Shown here: positions 48,877 to 56,664 of the stretch, one piece after another | How positions within the stretch are numbered: position 1 is the first letter of the stretch | Layout: each line of letters opens with the position of its first letter | Origin: a virus | DNA: 64,000 nucleotides | Strand: one strand, 5' to 3' | IMG/VR virus record: IMGVR_UViG_3300028829_003841 | Span: 1 to 64,000 of that record | The notes under the pieces: generated by a model | What the model saw: only the letters and a program-made list of their open reading frames with translations | Databases searched by the model: none | What the model was told of the DNA's origin: nothing | Made by a program: the position numbers and the translations under genes

Positions 48877-48877
48877 C

Positions 48878-49066
48878 TCACTCCTCCATTTCTCCGGTTT
48901 GCTTCCTGACTAATTCAGTTTTGCACTCAAAATTCATATCAGCATATTTCTTTATAGCTTTGGCCTCACCTATCATTTCACCAAAAGGAATTATATAAAT
49001 AAAGAGCCAGCCTATAATTAGAAGGGTAAAAAACATTTGCAATATTATTTTAGATTGTTCGCTCAT
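48878..49066 (-). CDS. Small membrane protein (62 aa)
   Basis: The product begins MSEQSKIILQMFFTLLIIGW; one span at about 7-28 (ILQMFFTLLIIGWLFIYIIP), then a charged end finishing QTGEMEE. The DNA at its end repeats the end of the upstream gene and includes the ribosome-binding site for the next gene. The function is unknown. Confidence 0.6.
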   Translation of the reverse strand: MSEQSKIILQMFFTLLIIGWLFIYIIPFGEMIGEAKAIKKYADMNFECKTELVRKQTGEMEE

Positions 49067-49460
49067 CCATTTCTCCGGTTTGTTCGACTGCCTTCCAGAA
49101 GGCTATAAATTCGTTTTTGTTAATCTCACCTTTCTGATATGGCTCTAATGCTTTATCCATTTGCGCCCAATAACCTTTCCGGCGGGAATCAGTCTTCCAA
49201 GCAAACCCCCGCTTCTCCATCTCCCGCTTTCCAAGGTGCATTAGGATGGGGGCAATTCTAGTGTCATCAAATAGGTACGATTTCCATTGGTCGATATTAA
49301 TAACGCCAGTAGTCGCAGGCCAAGCTAATCCTATATTTTTATTTTTCCATGCAACAGGAAAGCTCCAGTGGTCTGCACCCATCCCATAATCAGGATCAAT
49401 TTCAGCATCAAAAAACTTCGCTACCTTCTCCGCAAGTTGTTTTTGTTCTGAGGGTTTCAT
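49050..49460 (-). CDS. Unknown early protein (136 aa)
   Basis: Helical N-terminus (EQKQLAEKVAKFFDAEIDPD), an aromatic-rich middle (ADHWSFPVAWKNKNIGLAWP) and a C-terminal helix ending EQTGEMDERTI. The last 17 bases overlap the next gene and contain its GGAGAAATGG start region. The function is unknown. Confidence 0.62.
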   Translation of the reverse strand: MKPSEQKQLAEKVAKFFDAEIDPDYGMGADHWSFPVAWKNKNIGLAWPATTGVINIDQWKSYLFDDTRIAPILMHLGKREMEKRGFAWKTDSRRKGYWAQMDKALEPYQKGEINKNEFIAFWKAVEQTGEMDERTI

Positions 49461-50113
49461 TATTTACCTTTAAATTTTATCTTACTTAGGTTGCTATTAA
49501 TTTCAAAGTGAGCAACTTTCACTTCCAACTCCTTACCCCGCTTCTCACTAGCTTTGAGTTTTGCTTTGTATTTCAAAAGTTGTGCATCCATTGTAAGGTT
49601 TTTATCTTCTTCCTCTACATACTGTGCATTTATAAAACTCAATTCGCCTTGAGCTTCTTCAAGTTTCTGCTTGAGGTCTTTGATTTCATAAGCGTGATTA
49701 AATTTATCATCTATTAATTCATCAAATGTTTTGCGATATTTTTCCTTCAACTCCGCATTTTCAGCTTCGAGTTTTTTTGCCTCGTTTACTTTATAGCTGT
49801 GTATGCCAATCAGATCAACAAGCTCCCCCTTCACCTTCTCCAGTTCGGCTTGGAGTTTTTCTTTTTGCTCTACTTGGAATCTTACATTGGTATCTAGCCT
49901 TCCTGCTTCCTCATACCAGTAATCCAACTTACCCTTCACCTGCTCCAGTTCAGCTTGGAGGGATTCGATTTCTTGGTCACGCCAAGCCAACTGAATCGCT
50001 ATGTCTGATTTGCTGTGCAACTTTTCAACGGTCATTGCAGAAACATGGTTAAGGTAGTGCTGGCCTAGCTCTTGCGCATCTTTTTCGGGATAATATTGAT
50101 TCGTTTCACTCAT
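49460..50113 (-). CDS. Long coiled-coil protein (217 aa)
   Basis: Almost entirely heptad-patterned: WRDQEIESLQAELEQVKGKL, EKLQAELEKVKGELVDL, AKKLEAENAELKEKYRKTF, IKDLKQKLEEAQGELSFI, with a final basic stretch (KIKFKGK). Two tandem QAELE(Q/K)VKG(K/E)L repeats are visible. Rod-like scaffold or host-structure mimic; no motor or SMC ATPase motifs are present. Confidence 0.65.
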   Translation of the reverse strand: MSETNQYYPEKDAQELGQHYLNHVSAMTVEKLHSKSDIAIQLAWRDQEIESLQAELEQVKGKLDYWYEEAGRLDTNVRFQVEQKEKLQAELEKVKGELVDLIGIHSYKVNEAKKLEAENAELKEKYRKTFDELIDDKFNHAYEIKDLKQKLEEAQGELSFINAQYVEEEDKNLTMDAQLLKYKAKLKASEKRGKELEVKVAHFEINSNLSKIKFKGK

Positions 50114-50115
50114 AA

Positions 50116-50568
50116 TTACTTATCCTCCGTTATTATTCTTCCTTTGTTATTTGTTTGGATAAATGTATTCCTTGGTAATGATGGTTCTAAGTATAAAATT
50201 CCATCAGCACAAATGGTTCCTATTATCCAATTACTCTGTAGTCTGCTACCGTCTTGACCTATTTGTATATTAATATCTATTTCTGAATTTGATTTTCTTG
50301 GATTCAAAGACAAATACGCTTCTCTTTCATGAATATTAGGAAGCACGTGGCCATTATGGTTTACATATAATTCTATATAATTATCATTTCTTTGCGATTC
50401 ATTATCCGGGGTATTATTCAGACCATCTTTATATACAATCTGTTCTTTGGGAATGAGCATCGATTCGCCTTTATAGAAATCGATTAGCTTGGATATGACT
50501 TCCAATTGCTCTTGATCGAACTCCGATATATTTTCTTCGTACCATTCATTCAAGTATTGAATATTCAT
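50116..50568 (-). CDS. WYEE-family protein, beta-type C-terminus (150 aa)
   Basis: The N-terminal ~35 residues carry the family motif: YLNEWYEENISEFDQEQLEV, then a helix ISKLIDFYK. The C-terminal part is beta-rich (EIDINIQIGQDGSRLQSNWI, IGTICADGILYLEPSL) and resembles the C-terminus of the 53618 paralogue. No catalytic motif is evident. This is the most downstream member of the family (see findings). Confidence 0.7.
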   Translation of the reverse strand: MNIQYLNEWYEENISEFDQEQLEVISKLIDFYKGESMLIPKEQIVYKDGLNNTPDNESQRNDNYIELYVNHNGHVLPNIHEREAYLSLNPRKSNSEIDINIQIGQDGSRLQSNWIIGTICADGILYLEPSLPRNTFIQTNNKGRIITEDK

Positions 50569-51026
50569 TATTTTTTTCTCTCCACTGGTTTAATATATTT
50601 ATTCGATGTAATAAATTTATTATCGTGTATAGCAAGCCGATGATTGATTTTTCTATAATATTCGTAATGTTCCCGTTTTTTAAATGCCACAGGGGAGTAC
50701 TTGTTCTTGTGGGATAGTTTATATCTTCGTACCATTCTCTTTATAGGTGATAATTTTATTCTTGAATCTTTTAGTACGCAACTATCACAAGAACATCTTG
50801 ATATATATTCTTTTATTTTATGTTCTATATTAATCAGATGGCGAAATGCCAATACATGACTTCCCGTATATTTGTTCTGCCATTTCGGTTTTAATTTTAC
50901 GATATATATACCATCAGTACCATCATCATTATATTTGGCAGTATTATAATCGATGTCAAGTATAATAGTTGACATAGATTTTTTTAATTCTTGGATTCGG
51001 GATTTGTTGTTGTTGATGTTGTTCAT
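50568..51026 (-). CDS. CxCxxC basic protein, paralogue 1 (152 aa)
   Basis: Start at the ATG at 51026 (MNNINNNKSRIQELKKSM) after GGGAG. A C-x-C-x2-C motif (ISRCSCDSCVLK) lies near residue 85, and the C-terminal half is very basic (RRYKLSHKNKYSPVAFKKRE). Related to 51433-51765, which has VRCFCSKCTTT at the same place. Possibly metal- and nucleic-acid-binding. Confidence 0.62.
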   Translation of the reverse strand: MNNINNNKSRIQELKKSMSTIILDIDYNTAKYNDDGTDGIYIVKLKPKWQNKYTGSHVLAFRHLINIEHKIKEYISRCSCDSCVLKDSRIKLSPIKRMVRRYKLSHKNKYSPVAFKKREHYEYYRKINHRLAIHDNKFITSNKYIKPVERKK

Positions 51027-51436
51027 TATTTTAACCACTCCCAGACTTTCCACCAAGGAACTTCTTTTTTAATATAGTATGGTCCGGGGTATTCTCCGGG
51101 CTTGTGGGGATTTCCAAATCCCTGCTCTCTTTCTGGTCCACAATCATGAAACAATTGCCAATATTCGGGTTTTACATAACTATAGAATGCTCCTTGGGGT
51201 CGTGAGCCTACCTTCCTTGCACAAAAAAGTTCTCCAGCCATAAACATATTAGATTGATCGAGATCATCAAATGCTTTCTGATACGCTTCCATATCTTCGT
51301 TTGGTCGGAACACTACTCCATCAGCGCAACCCCACGAAAACAAGTCGTTGGTGATTATTTCATATTCGTCCATCTCTGCATCATAATCAACTACATCATA
51401 GTCTACTAAGTCTTGGAATGTTAGTTTTGTATTCAT
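51026..51436 (-). CDS. Unknown acidic/aromatic early protein (136 aa)
   Basis: Acidic N-terminal half (DLVDYDVVDYDAEMDEYEII), then FSWGCADGVVFRPNEDMEAY, FYSYVKPEYWQLFHDCGPER, and a Trp-rich end (VPWWKVWEWLK). The pattern is distinctive, but no known family was recognised. It lies between the two CxCxxC paralogues. Confidence 0.6.
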   Translation of the reverse strand: MNTKLTFQDLVDYDVVDYDAEMDEYEIITNDLFSWGCADGVVFRPNEDMEAYQKAFDDLDQSNMFMAGELFCARKVGSRPQGAFYSYVKPEYWQLFHDCGPEREQGFGNPHKPGEYPGPYYIKKEVPWWKVWEWLK

Positions 51437-51765
51437 TTTATCACCTTTTGTAGTTTTATAAATTTATAAGTTGTGGTGCATTTAGAACAAAAACATCGTA
51501 CAATATATTTTGATAACAGCCTATCTAAAGTACCCAAACACAAAGATGTTATTTCATGTTGCTCATAGTCTTTAACAGTCCATCCCATTCTTAGTTTTAT
51601 TGTATGAATTGTAGTGTCTGATGTTTTATTATAAATTTCTTGCACTTTATTTCGGTGTTTGTGTTTTATATAATCTATTGATAACACAAACTTCTTCTTA
51701 TGTTCCCTGTGTATTAGTCGGAACCTTTTTTCATTATCTTCATAGTCGGTGAATTTATTTCTCAT
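51433..51765 (-). CDS. CxCxxC basic protein, paralogue 2 (110 aa)
   Basis: A paralogue of 50568-51026: KLRMGWTVKDYEQHEITSL and LLSKYIVRCFCSKCTTTYK line up with KLKPKWQNKYTGSHVLAF and IKEYISRCSCDSCVLKD. Basic N-terminus (RLIHREHKKKFVLSIDYIKH). It overlaps its neighbour by 4 bases. Zinc-binding is likely; function unknown. Confidence 0.62.
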   Translation of the reverse strand: MRNKFTDYEDNEKRFRLIHREHKKKFVLSIDYIKHKHRNKVQEIYNKTSDTTIHTIKLRMGWTVKDYEQHEITSLCLGTLDRLLSKYIVRCFCSKCTTTYKFIKLQKVIK

Positions 51766-51784
51766 GTTTATAATCCATAATCAC

Positions 51785-52054
51785 TTACCCGATATCAAAT
51801 ATATCATAATCATCAACTTTTTGTCTGTACTTGGATGCTCTTATACATTTTACTCTGCCACGACTCATAGTGCGTATTTTAATGAATTTATAATAACGAA
51901 CTCGACCATGTACCCGGCCTCGTGAATATTTATTTTTTGGACTTTTTCTCCCAGCCATCAATTTCAATTTATTTTTTGGGATTTTTTGGGATTTTTTTCC
52001 ATTTTGATCAATAGAAAATATGACAGACGGTTCAACTATTAATTCCATTGTCAT
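51785..52054 (-). CDS. Strongly basic protein (89 aa)
   Basis: After a hydrophobic start (TMELIVEPSVIFSIDQNG) comes a Lys/Arg-rich stretch (GRKSPKNKYSRGRVHGRVRY, RTMSRGRVKCIRASKYRQK) and an acidic tip (DDYDIFDIG). Two SRGRV motifs recur. Such proteins often bind DNA or RNA. Coupled to the membrane WYEE protein upstream by one base. Confidence 0.58.
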   Translation of the reverse strand: MTMELIVEPSVIFSIDQNGKKSQKIPKNKLKLMAGRKSPKNKYSRGRVHGRVRYYKFIKIRTMSRGRVKCIRASKYRQKVDDYDIFDIG

Positions 52055-52560
52055 TATATTTCACAAAAAAATGAATGGATTAAAATAACTACAGCAACTA
52101 TTCCATATATAACGAATACCCAATATATAGGAACCATAGAAGTAACAAAAATGAATAAAATACTATTGATAATAAATATAGGTATTAACCCAAACAATAT
52201 TACTCCAAGCCCTTGTCCGATGTAATCTAAACGCTCTTTCTTAAAATTGCTTGGTCTAAATTGATCGATGATTTCTTTGAATGTTTTTTTAATTCCACCC
52301 ATAACACTTTGGTATATAGATTCGGAGTGGTTTTCTATTCTTCTGTCATCATAAGAAACCAACTCGTTATATTTATTAATATATTTTGCTTTTTCTTTTT
52401 CCAATTTCTTAATATATTTTTTGAGATTTTTGGTATTACATTGTTCTTTTGATAACTGAATAAGATAGTCAATTATCTCTATAGAATCAGAGTCTAATTC
52501 GAGAATAAACGAATCATACCACTCTTCTATTTCTTTATATGTTGGCTCTTTATTAAACAT
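52054..52560 (-). CDS. WYEE-family protein, two membrane spans (168 aa)
   Basis: N-terminal family motif in divergent form (IEEWYDSFILELDSDSIEII), then a coiled-coil region (KKYIKKLEKEKAKYINKYNE). The C-terminal 60 residues contain two transmembrane segments (LGVILFGLIPIFIINSILFI and VPIYWVFVIYGIVAVVILI). Predicted to anchor the family's N-terminal domain on the membrane. Possible effector of membrane-targeting defence or exclusion; no homologue recognised. Confidence 0.66.
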   Translation of the reverse strand: MFNKEPTYKEIEEWYDSFILELDSDSIEIIDYLIQLSKEQCNTKNLKKYIKKLEKEKAKYINKYNELVSYDDRRIENHSESIYQSVMGGIKKTFKEIIDQFRPSNFKKERLDYIGQGLGVILFGLIPIFIINSILFIFVTSMVPIYWVFVIYGIVAVVILIHSFFCEI

Positions 52561-52623
52561 TATTATTCTCCTATTACTTTCAATACATTGTATAAAAAAT
52601 TCTTTATTATGGATTCCCCCATA

Positions 52624-53211
52624 TCACAATTTATTGATTCTTTTTCTGGTATTTCTTTTGATTTTCTTTTCTTCACATTTTTTAATTCTCTCAAGTTCGG
52701 TTTCAATAGCAATAGTTTGTATCCGTTCCTCATATTCCCTTTTTTCCTGCCAGAGTTCTTTCTCAAGTTCTTCTTTGAGTAATCTATCTCTATCCCTTTC
52801 TTCTCGAATAACAATATCTTGCCAAGACTCATTACCTAGATGGGAAGAAGAATAATTAAGAAATCCTAAATGAGAAATCTGTTTACGATCATGATATTCG
52901 TTGTCTATTGAACTAACAACACCTCTATAAAAATCATCAACAACAGCTAATTTCTCGTGAATATTTTTATCCCCAATATTTTGTTTGTTATAAAACTCAA
53001 ATGAAAGTTGTTGTAAGGTCTCCCCCAAACGTTTGATCATGTATTGATCTTTTTTTTGCTCAGACCTCATAGTTTTTATATCGTTTTCATCTTTAGTTGA
53101 TATAAAATTTTGTTTAGCCAGTTCAAAAATTTTATCTAAGTGAGTTGTATTTTGTGCATCTAGATCAAGAATAATATCTTCGTACCACTCTTCAATATCA
53201 GAAATATTCAT
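52624..53211 (-). CDS. WYEE-family protein, coiled-coil/basic C-terminus (195 aa)
   Basis: N-terminal family motif (ISDIEEWYEDIILDLDAQNT), a helical middle and a very charged coiled-coil end (REERDRDRLLKEELEKELWQ, EKREYEERIQTIAIETELER) finishing KKIKRNTRKRINKL. A smaller frame in another phase covers its 3' end but lacks support. It overlaps the next family gene by 4 bases. Confidence 0.66.
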   Translation of the reverse strand: MNISDIEEWYEDIILDLDAQNTTHLDKIFELAKQNFISTKDENDIKTMRSEQKKDQYMIKRLGETLQQLSFEFYNKQNIGDKNIHEKLAVVDDFYRGVVSSIDNEYHDRKQISHLGFLNYSSSHLGNESWQDIVIREERDRDRLLKEELEKELWQEKREYEERIQTIAIETELERIKKCEEKKIKRNTRKRINKL

Positions 53212-53621
53212 TTTCGATTCTCCGTTTCTAATGCTTTCTCTACTTGTATAATTGCCCGATCCAATTTATGGTCTGGTATGATGGCAGTTCCCCCATACAA
53301 TCTTTTGAAAGTTTTTATTGTTTGAGCATTACATAAATTCAATCGCTCTACTAAAATTTTTCTCTTGTCAGATGAACTAGTTTCTTTATCTATTTTCAGA
53401 TCAACAAGACGAACATTTTCTTCTTCTAGTACTTTTATAATCTTCTTTAGATTTCTGTTTTCCCCTTTAAGGTCTTCTAAATTTGGTATTTTATTGTTGG
53501 TGAATCCAATAAAGTACTCCTTAGCAGTATCCACTAAAAAATCAATGACCTCGATTTGTTCTGCATCAAACTCTGGTAAATTTTCTTCATACCAGATATC
53601 TAAATCTTCTATAGTTTTCAT
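53208..53621 (-). CDS. WYEE-family protein, coiled-coil C-terminus (137 aa)
   Basis: N-terminal family motif (DLDIWYEENLPEFDAEQIEV), helix DFLVDTAKEYFIG, then a heptad-patterned helix (LKGENRNLKKIIKVLEEENV) and a final alpha/beta segment. The 4-base overlap with both neighbours indicates a single transcript of the family. The function is unknown. Confidence 0.68.
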   Translation of the reverse strand: MKTIEDLDIWYEENLPEFDAEQIEVIDFLVDTAKEYFIGFTNNKIPNLEDLKGENRNLKKIIKVLEEENVRLVDLKIDKETSSSDKRKILVERLNLCNAQTIKTFKRLYGGTAIIPDHKLDRAIIQVEKALETENRK

Positions 53622-54157
53622 TCCATATTACCAATTCCAACAAACCATGATGGTTTATCTAATCTTAGCGTTTTCTGATTTAAGTTATTTCCTGAACGAC
53701 TAGAATCTCTAATCAAGATGGTGTTATTGTTACTAATGCTTATCGGAGCATGTGTGCCATTTGAATATTTAGATTGGTCTGTAAATTCAAAACTACCATC
53801 TTGATATATTCTTCCTATAGCAACTGTTACCGCCGGACTAGAAATTCCAAATTCAATAAAAGATTTGTCTGGACATATATGATCATTACTAACATAAAAT
53901 ACCGGGTGAAAAATATCAGGAGCCTGTTCTGTTTTAGCTAAAGATGCAGAGATAAATTTATCAATAGGAATTTTTTTTGCAAAGCATTCAGTATTTTCCT
54001 GAAAAAAGTTATCCGCATATTCCAATTTAGCATCAACTTCCGGTCCTATATAATTCGTCTTATAATTCTCTACAAGATGGTTTATCATGTCAACTTGGTC
54101 TACATCAAATTCTGATAAATTTTCGTTATACCATTTATTTAATTGATTAATATCCAT
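53618..54157 (-). CDS. WYEE-family protein, beta-type C-terminus (179 aa)
   Basis: N-terminal family motif (QLNKWYNENLSEFDVDQVDM, then NHLVENYKTNYIG). The C-terminal half (PDIFHPVFYVSNDHICPDKS, AVTVAIGRIYQDGSFEFTDQ) resembles the C-terminus of 50116-50568 (IGTICADGILYLEP). Thus both halves were shared within the family. It is followed by an 87-base gap to the next member upstream. Confidence 0.7.
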   Translation of the reverse strand: MDINQLNKWYNENLSEFDVDQVDMINHLVENYKTNYIGPEVDAKLEYADNFFQENTECFAKKIPIDKFISASLAKTEQAPDIFHPVFYVSNDHICPDKSFIEFGISSPAVTVAIGRIYQDGSFEFTDQSKYSNGTHAPISISNNNTILIRDSSRSGNNLNQKTLRLDKPSWFVGIGNME

Positions 54158-54244
54158 TATAATATCCTATGCACTGGTGCCTGTTTTTGGTTTTATGGCC
54201 TATATGACCGTTACAGAGCCTCATATGGTGTCTTGTTGATCCCA

Positions 54245-54682
54245 CTAGAACGGAGAATCTTCATCATCGTCATCTTCATCAGCTTCCGATCTACCAGAAA
54301 ATTCGAACATTCGTTCATCCAACATACACGTTGGTTTTTTTGGTTTATTCGGAGTTAGTGGAATAACATTTTCGGGTTCTCCCATCAAATCACATAATTT
54401 ATTGTTAATATGGATTCTATCCGACTCAATTTCATACGACATTTTCCGTAACAAATATTGAATAGATTTTTCCATGTTAATAAATTCTTTTTTGATATTG
54501 GCTTGTTTTTCCACTACATCTTTTTTGATATAGTCGAATGTGTCTTCTCTTGATTCTGTATTATCTTCCGATTCAATCGGAGGATTATAATTTTCTACCA
54601 ATTTTTCAATTATGATAGATTGTTCTTGATCGAAATCACCAATAGCCTCTTCATACCACGCTTGAACTTGTTTTTTATTCAT
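54245..54682 (-). CDS. WYEE-family protein with SSB-like acidic tail (145 aa)
   Basis: N-terminal family motif (QVQAWYEEAIGDFDQEQSII, then EKLVENYNPPIE), a helical centre (KKEFINMEKSIQYLLRKMSY), and an acidic C-terminus EADEDDDDEDSPF. The last residues resemble the bacterial SSB tip (DDDIPF-type), which recruits host repair proteins. It could intercept such partners, although no OB-fold is visible. Confidence 0.66.
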   Translation of the reverse strand: MNKKQVQAWYEEAIGDFDQEQSIIIEKLVENYNPPIESEDNTESREDTFDYIKKDVVEKQANIKKEFINMEKSIQYLLRKMSYEIESDRIHINNKLCDLMGEPENVIPLTPNKPKKPTCMLDERMFEFSGRSEADEDDDDEDSPF

Positions 54683-54691
54683 GATAAAATC

Positions 54692-55258
54692 CTATTTAGT
54701 TTTCAAGTTTTTAATTCTATAGGTTCCCGATACACATTCAAGAGATTTTTTACCGGGAATTGCTGAGTCAGCACTATATTTGTATAAATCTAAACCAACC
54801 TCTTCTACCTCATTACCCTTGCGTACATCACACCCCAACCCCGGAACTTCGGTTGTTTCTGTAATTATAGGTTCTCTCGATCCCAAATATATAGGCACCA
54901 ACGAAACAATAATTAAAATTATAATAAAAATAGTATTCAAATTAGTAAAAAACCAACCCCCCAAAGTGATTTTAAAAGTGGTTTTTCGGGGAGTACTTAT
55001 AGTTTGAGTATTTAAGTTGTGCAATAATTCATGTACTTCGGTTCTTAAATCTATATTCGATAATACCACACTCCTAAGTTCAATTTTTAATTGTTCGTTT
55101 TCTTCTTCAGCATGTTCCATTCGTATTTTAATATCACCAATGTTATTTACAAGATAATTTTCTTTTAAAACTTCAATTATTTCAGCTTGGTTCTGATCAA
55201 ATTCCCCAATATTTTCTTCATACCAAGAATTTAACTCAGTGTTGTTTAGATTATTCAT
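54692..55258 (-). CDS. WYEE-family protein, membrane-anchored (188 aa)
   Basis: N-terminal family motif (ELNSWYEENIGEFDQNQAEI, then IEVLKENYLVNNIG), coiled-coil (EHAEEENEQLKIELRSVVLS), one transmembrane segment (TIFIIILIIVSLVPIYLG) near 110-127, and an outer C-terminal part with two Cys (GLGCDVR, SLECVSG). It combines the family domain with an exported C-terminus. First of the contiguous family run. Confidence 0.7.
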   Translation of the reverse strand: MNNLNNTELNSWYEENIGEFDQNQAEIIEVLKENYLVNNIGDIKIRMEHAEEENEQLKIELRSVVLSNIDLRTEVHELLHNLNTQTISTPRKTTFKITLGGWFFTNLNTIFIIILIIVSLVPIYLGSREPIITETTEVPGLGCDVRKGNEVEEVGLDLYKYSADSAIPGKKSLECVSGTYRIKNLKTK

Positions 55259-55269
55259 AGTGATACTTT

Positions 55270-55446
55270 CTATTTAGTTTTATTTTGATAAAATTCCAAG
55301 GAACATTTTGCACTACAAAACACAATATCAATTTCTTGTGTTTTGACACCTTCTACAAATAAGGAAGTGTGATAGAGTGGTTTGTGGTTTTCTTTTTCAT
55401 GTTCCCTCATAGTTATTTTATCAGTCCCGCATATTTGACAATTCAT
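55270..55446 (-). CDS. TRASH/YHS-like zinc mini-protein (58 aa)
   Basis: A short gene with ATG at 55446 after CTGGAG. The product starts MNCQICGTDKITMREHEKEN and has a second site VFCSAKCSLEFYQNK. The C-x2-C ... C-x3-C-x3-F pattern is typical of TRASH/MYM/YHS zinc domains. It lies directly behind promoter copy 10. Possibly metal sensing or nucleic-acid contact. Confidence 0.66.
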   Translation of the reverse strand: MNCQICGTDKITMREHEKENHKPLYHTSLFVEGVKTQEIDIVFCSAKCSLEFYQNKTK

Positions 55447-55460
55447 TTATTTCTCCAGTT

Positions 55461-55488
55461 ATTATATGACATATATAGATTTTGTCAA
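55461..55488 (-). promoter_or_regulatory. Early sigma-70-type promoter, copy 10
   Basis: TTGACA (55483-55488), 16-bp spacer, TATAAT (55461-55466), the best consensus match of the set. The TGA stop of the upstream gene lies inside the -35. It likely drives the zinc gene, the WYEE run and genes down to 48166. Confidence 0.82.
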
Positions 55489-55835
55489 GTATTTTTTTCG
55501 TACTTGGCTTTTAGTCGTTCATATTCGAGAAGGTCTCGTTTCTCTTTTTTCTCTTTTCGCTTTGCATCTGATTTTTTCTTGGCAATTTTTGCAGAACGAT
55601 TTCTTTTCATTCTAGTAGCCAATTCTTCGTCTGTTTCTTCTCTGTTATAAAAGACGTTGAATGCACCTACTCCATCATCATAATTATATTCGGTAAAATA
55701 ATCTAATGTAGAATCTTCCCCATATGTTTTACGGATGTCTTGTATTAATATAATAATTTCATTAAGTGATTTTCCATCAAAGAGAGAATAACAAGTTCCT
55801 AAATATTTACTCTCTTTAATTATTTTCTTTTTCAT
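55485..55835 (-). CDS. Basic early protein with coiled-coil tail (116 aa)
   Basis: The start is placed at the ATG at 55835 (MKKKIIKESKYLGTCYSLFD), with AGGTGAAG upstream. Alpha/beta first half (EIIILIQDIRKTYGEDSTLD) and a very charged helical second half (TRMKRNRSAKIAKKKSDAKR, KEKKEKRDLLEYERLKAKYE). The stop is part of promoter copy 10. Possibly nucleic-acid-binding; function unknown. Confidence 0.6.
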   Translation of the reverse strand: MKKKIIKESKYLGTCYSLFDGKSLNEIIILIQDIRKTYGEDSTLDYFTEYNYDDGVGAFNVFYNREETDEELATRMKRNRSAKIAKKKSDAKRKEKKEKRDLLEYERLKAKYEKNT

Positions 55836-56073
55836 AATCTTCACCTTTTGTTTTTGTATATCCATGATTAAAAATATCAAAATAGTTATTAATCAATACG
55901 AACTCTTCATCATCAATATTTTTAATAATTACCCGGTTGTCTGCATAGTGTGGACTATAATAGGTTTTACCTTCTAGCTGGATTTTTTCAAAATCCTCTT
56001 TTACTGCATCCATTCTTTCGACAGTTGGATTTTCTACAATCCACACTCCATTTTTATTTTCTGTTTTTTCCAT
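55816..56073 (-). CDS. Unknown early protein (85 aa)
   Basis: The product begins MEKTENKNGVWIVENPTVER and has an alpha/beta layout (KEDFEKIQLEGKTYYSPHYA, NRVIIKNIDDEEFVLINNYF). Its 3' end overlaps the next gene by 20 bases. The function is unknown. Confidence 0.6.
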   Translation of the reverse strand: MEKTENKNGVWIVENPTVERMDAVKEDFEKIQLEGKTYYSPHYADNRVIIKNIDDEEFVLINNYFDIFNHGYTKTKGEDYEKENN

Positions 56074-56088
56074 TATAGATTCCTTTCG

Positions 56089-56658
56089 TTACCACGAAGT
56101 TTTAGAGTAAGCATTTTTATATGGGTTATATTCTTCTTCATCATCATCAGGTTCTTCTTTTTCAATTTCCACTATCGTATCAGTTTCTTCAACGATATTG
56201 AGTGATTTTTTTATATCCTCCCCAGAGATAGTGTTTACTTGTTTTGTAAATGATTCAGTATGATTTTCGTCCGGTTCCGGCTGATGTTCATGTTTTGGGG
56301 GAGCATGTTCATCATGCATTTTTTGAATTTCATTGTGATATGATTGTGGAATCTTATCATAAAATTCCGAAAATTCATCTTCAAATAATTCCCAAGTACA
56401 AATCTTAGCGAAATTTTTGTATGAAACTTTCTCCCAACATATATTATCAATATTCCATAACTCAATACCATCATCATGTATTAAACTTTCTACGGAAAGT
56501 TTTCTATCTCCAAGTGGTATAAACGGGTCTTCACACAACGTAAGAATATTATTCTTTGCATTCAACCTGAAACTGTCTAGAAAATGTTTCAGGTTATCAT
56601 ACAATATTTCTTTTGGTGATGGATTACTATAATTTTTTCTAACAGGAAATTTAATCAT
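56089..56658 (-). CDS. Unknown early protein with acidic tail (189 aa)
   Basis: N-terminal helices (NPSPKEILYDNLKHFLDSFR), a beta/aromatic middle (DGIELWNIDNICWEKVSYKN), a His/Pro-rich linker (HDEHAPPKHEHQPEPDENHT) and an acidic end (IEKEEPDDDEEEYNPYKNAY). The His-rich stretch might bind metal. The function is unknown. Confidence 0.6.
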   Translation of the reverse strand: MIKFPVRKNYSNPSPKEILYDNLKHFLDSFRLNAKNNILTLCEDPFIPLGDRKLSVESLIHDDGIELWNIDNICWEKVSYKNFAKICTWELFEDEFSEFYDKIPQSYHNEIQKMHDEHAPPKHEHQPEPDENHTESFTKQVNTISGEDIKKSLNIVEETDTIVEIEKEEPDDDEEEYNPYKNAYSKTSW

Positions 56659-56664
56659 AAAATA

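Noticed and set aside
52563-52832. 89-codon minus-strand frame
   Set aside because: It overlaps 209 bases of the WYEE-family gene 52624-53211 in another phase and has no independent signals. Its last 18 codons could encode a peptide, but evidence is too weak.
54160-54215. Peptide of about 25 codons with Cys/His in the gap between two WYEE genes
   Set aside because: No ribosome-binding site, and it is too short to judge.
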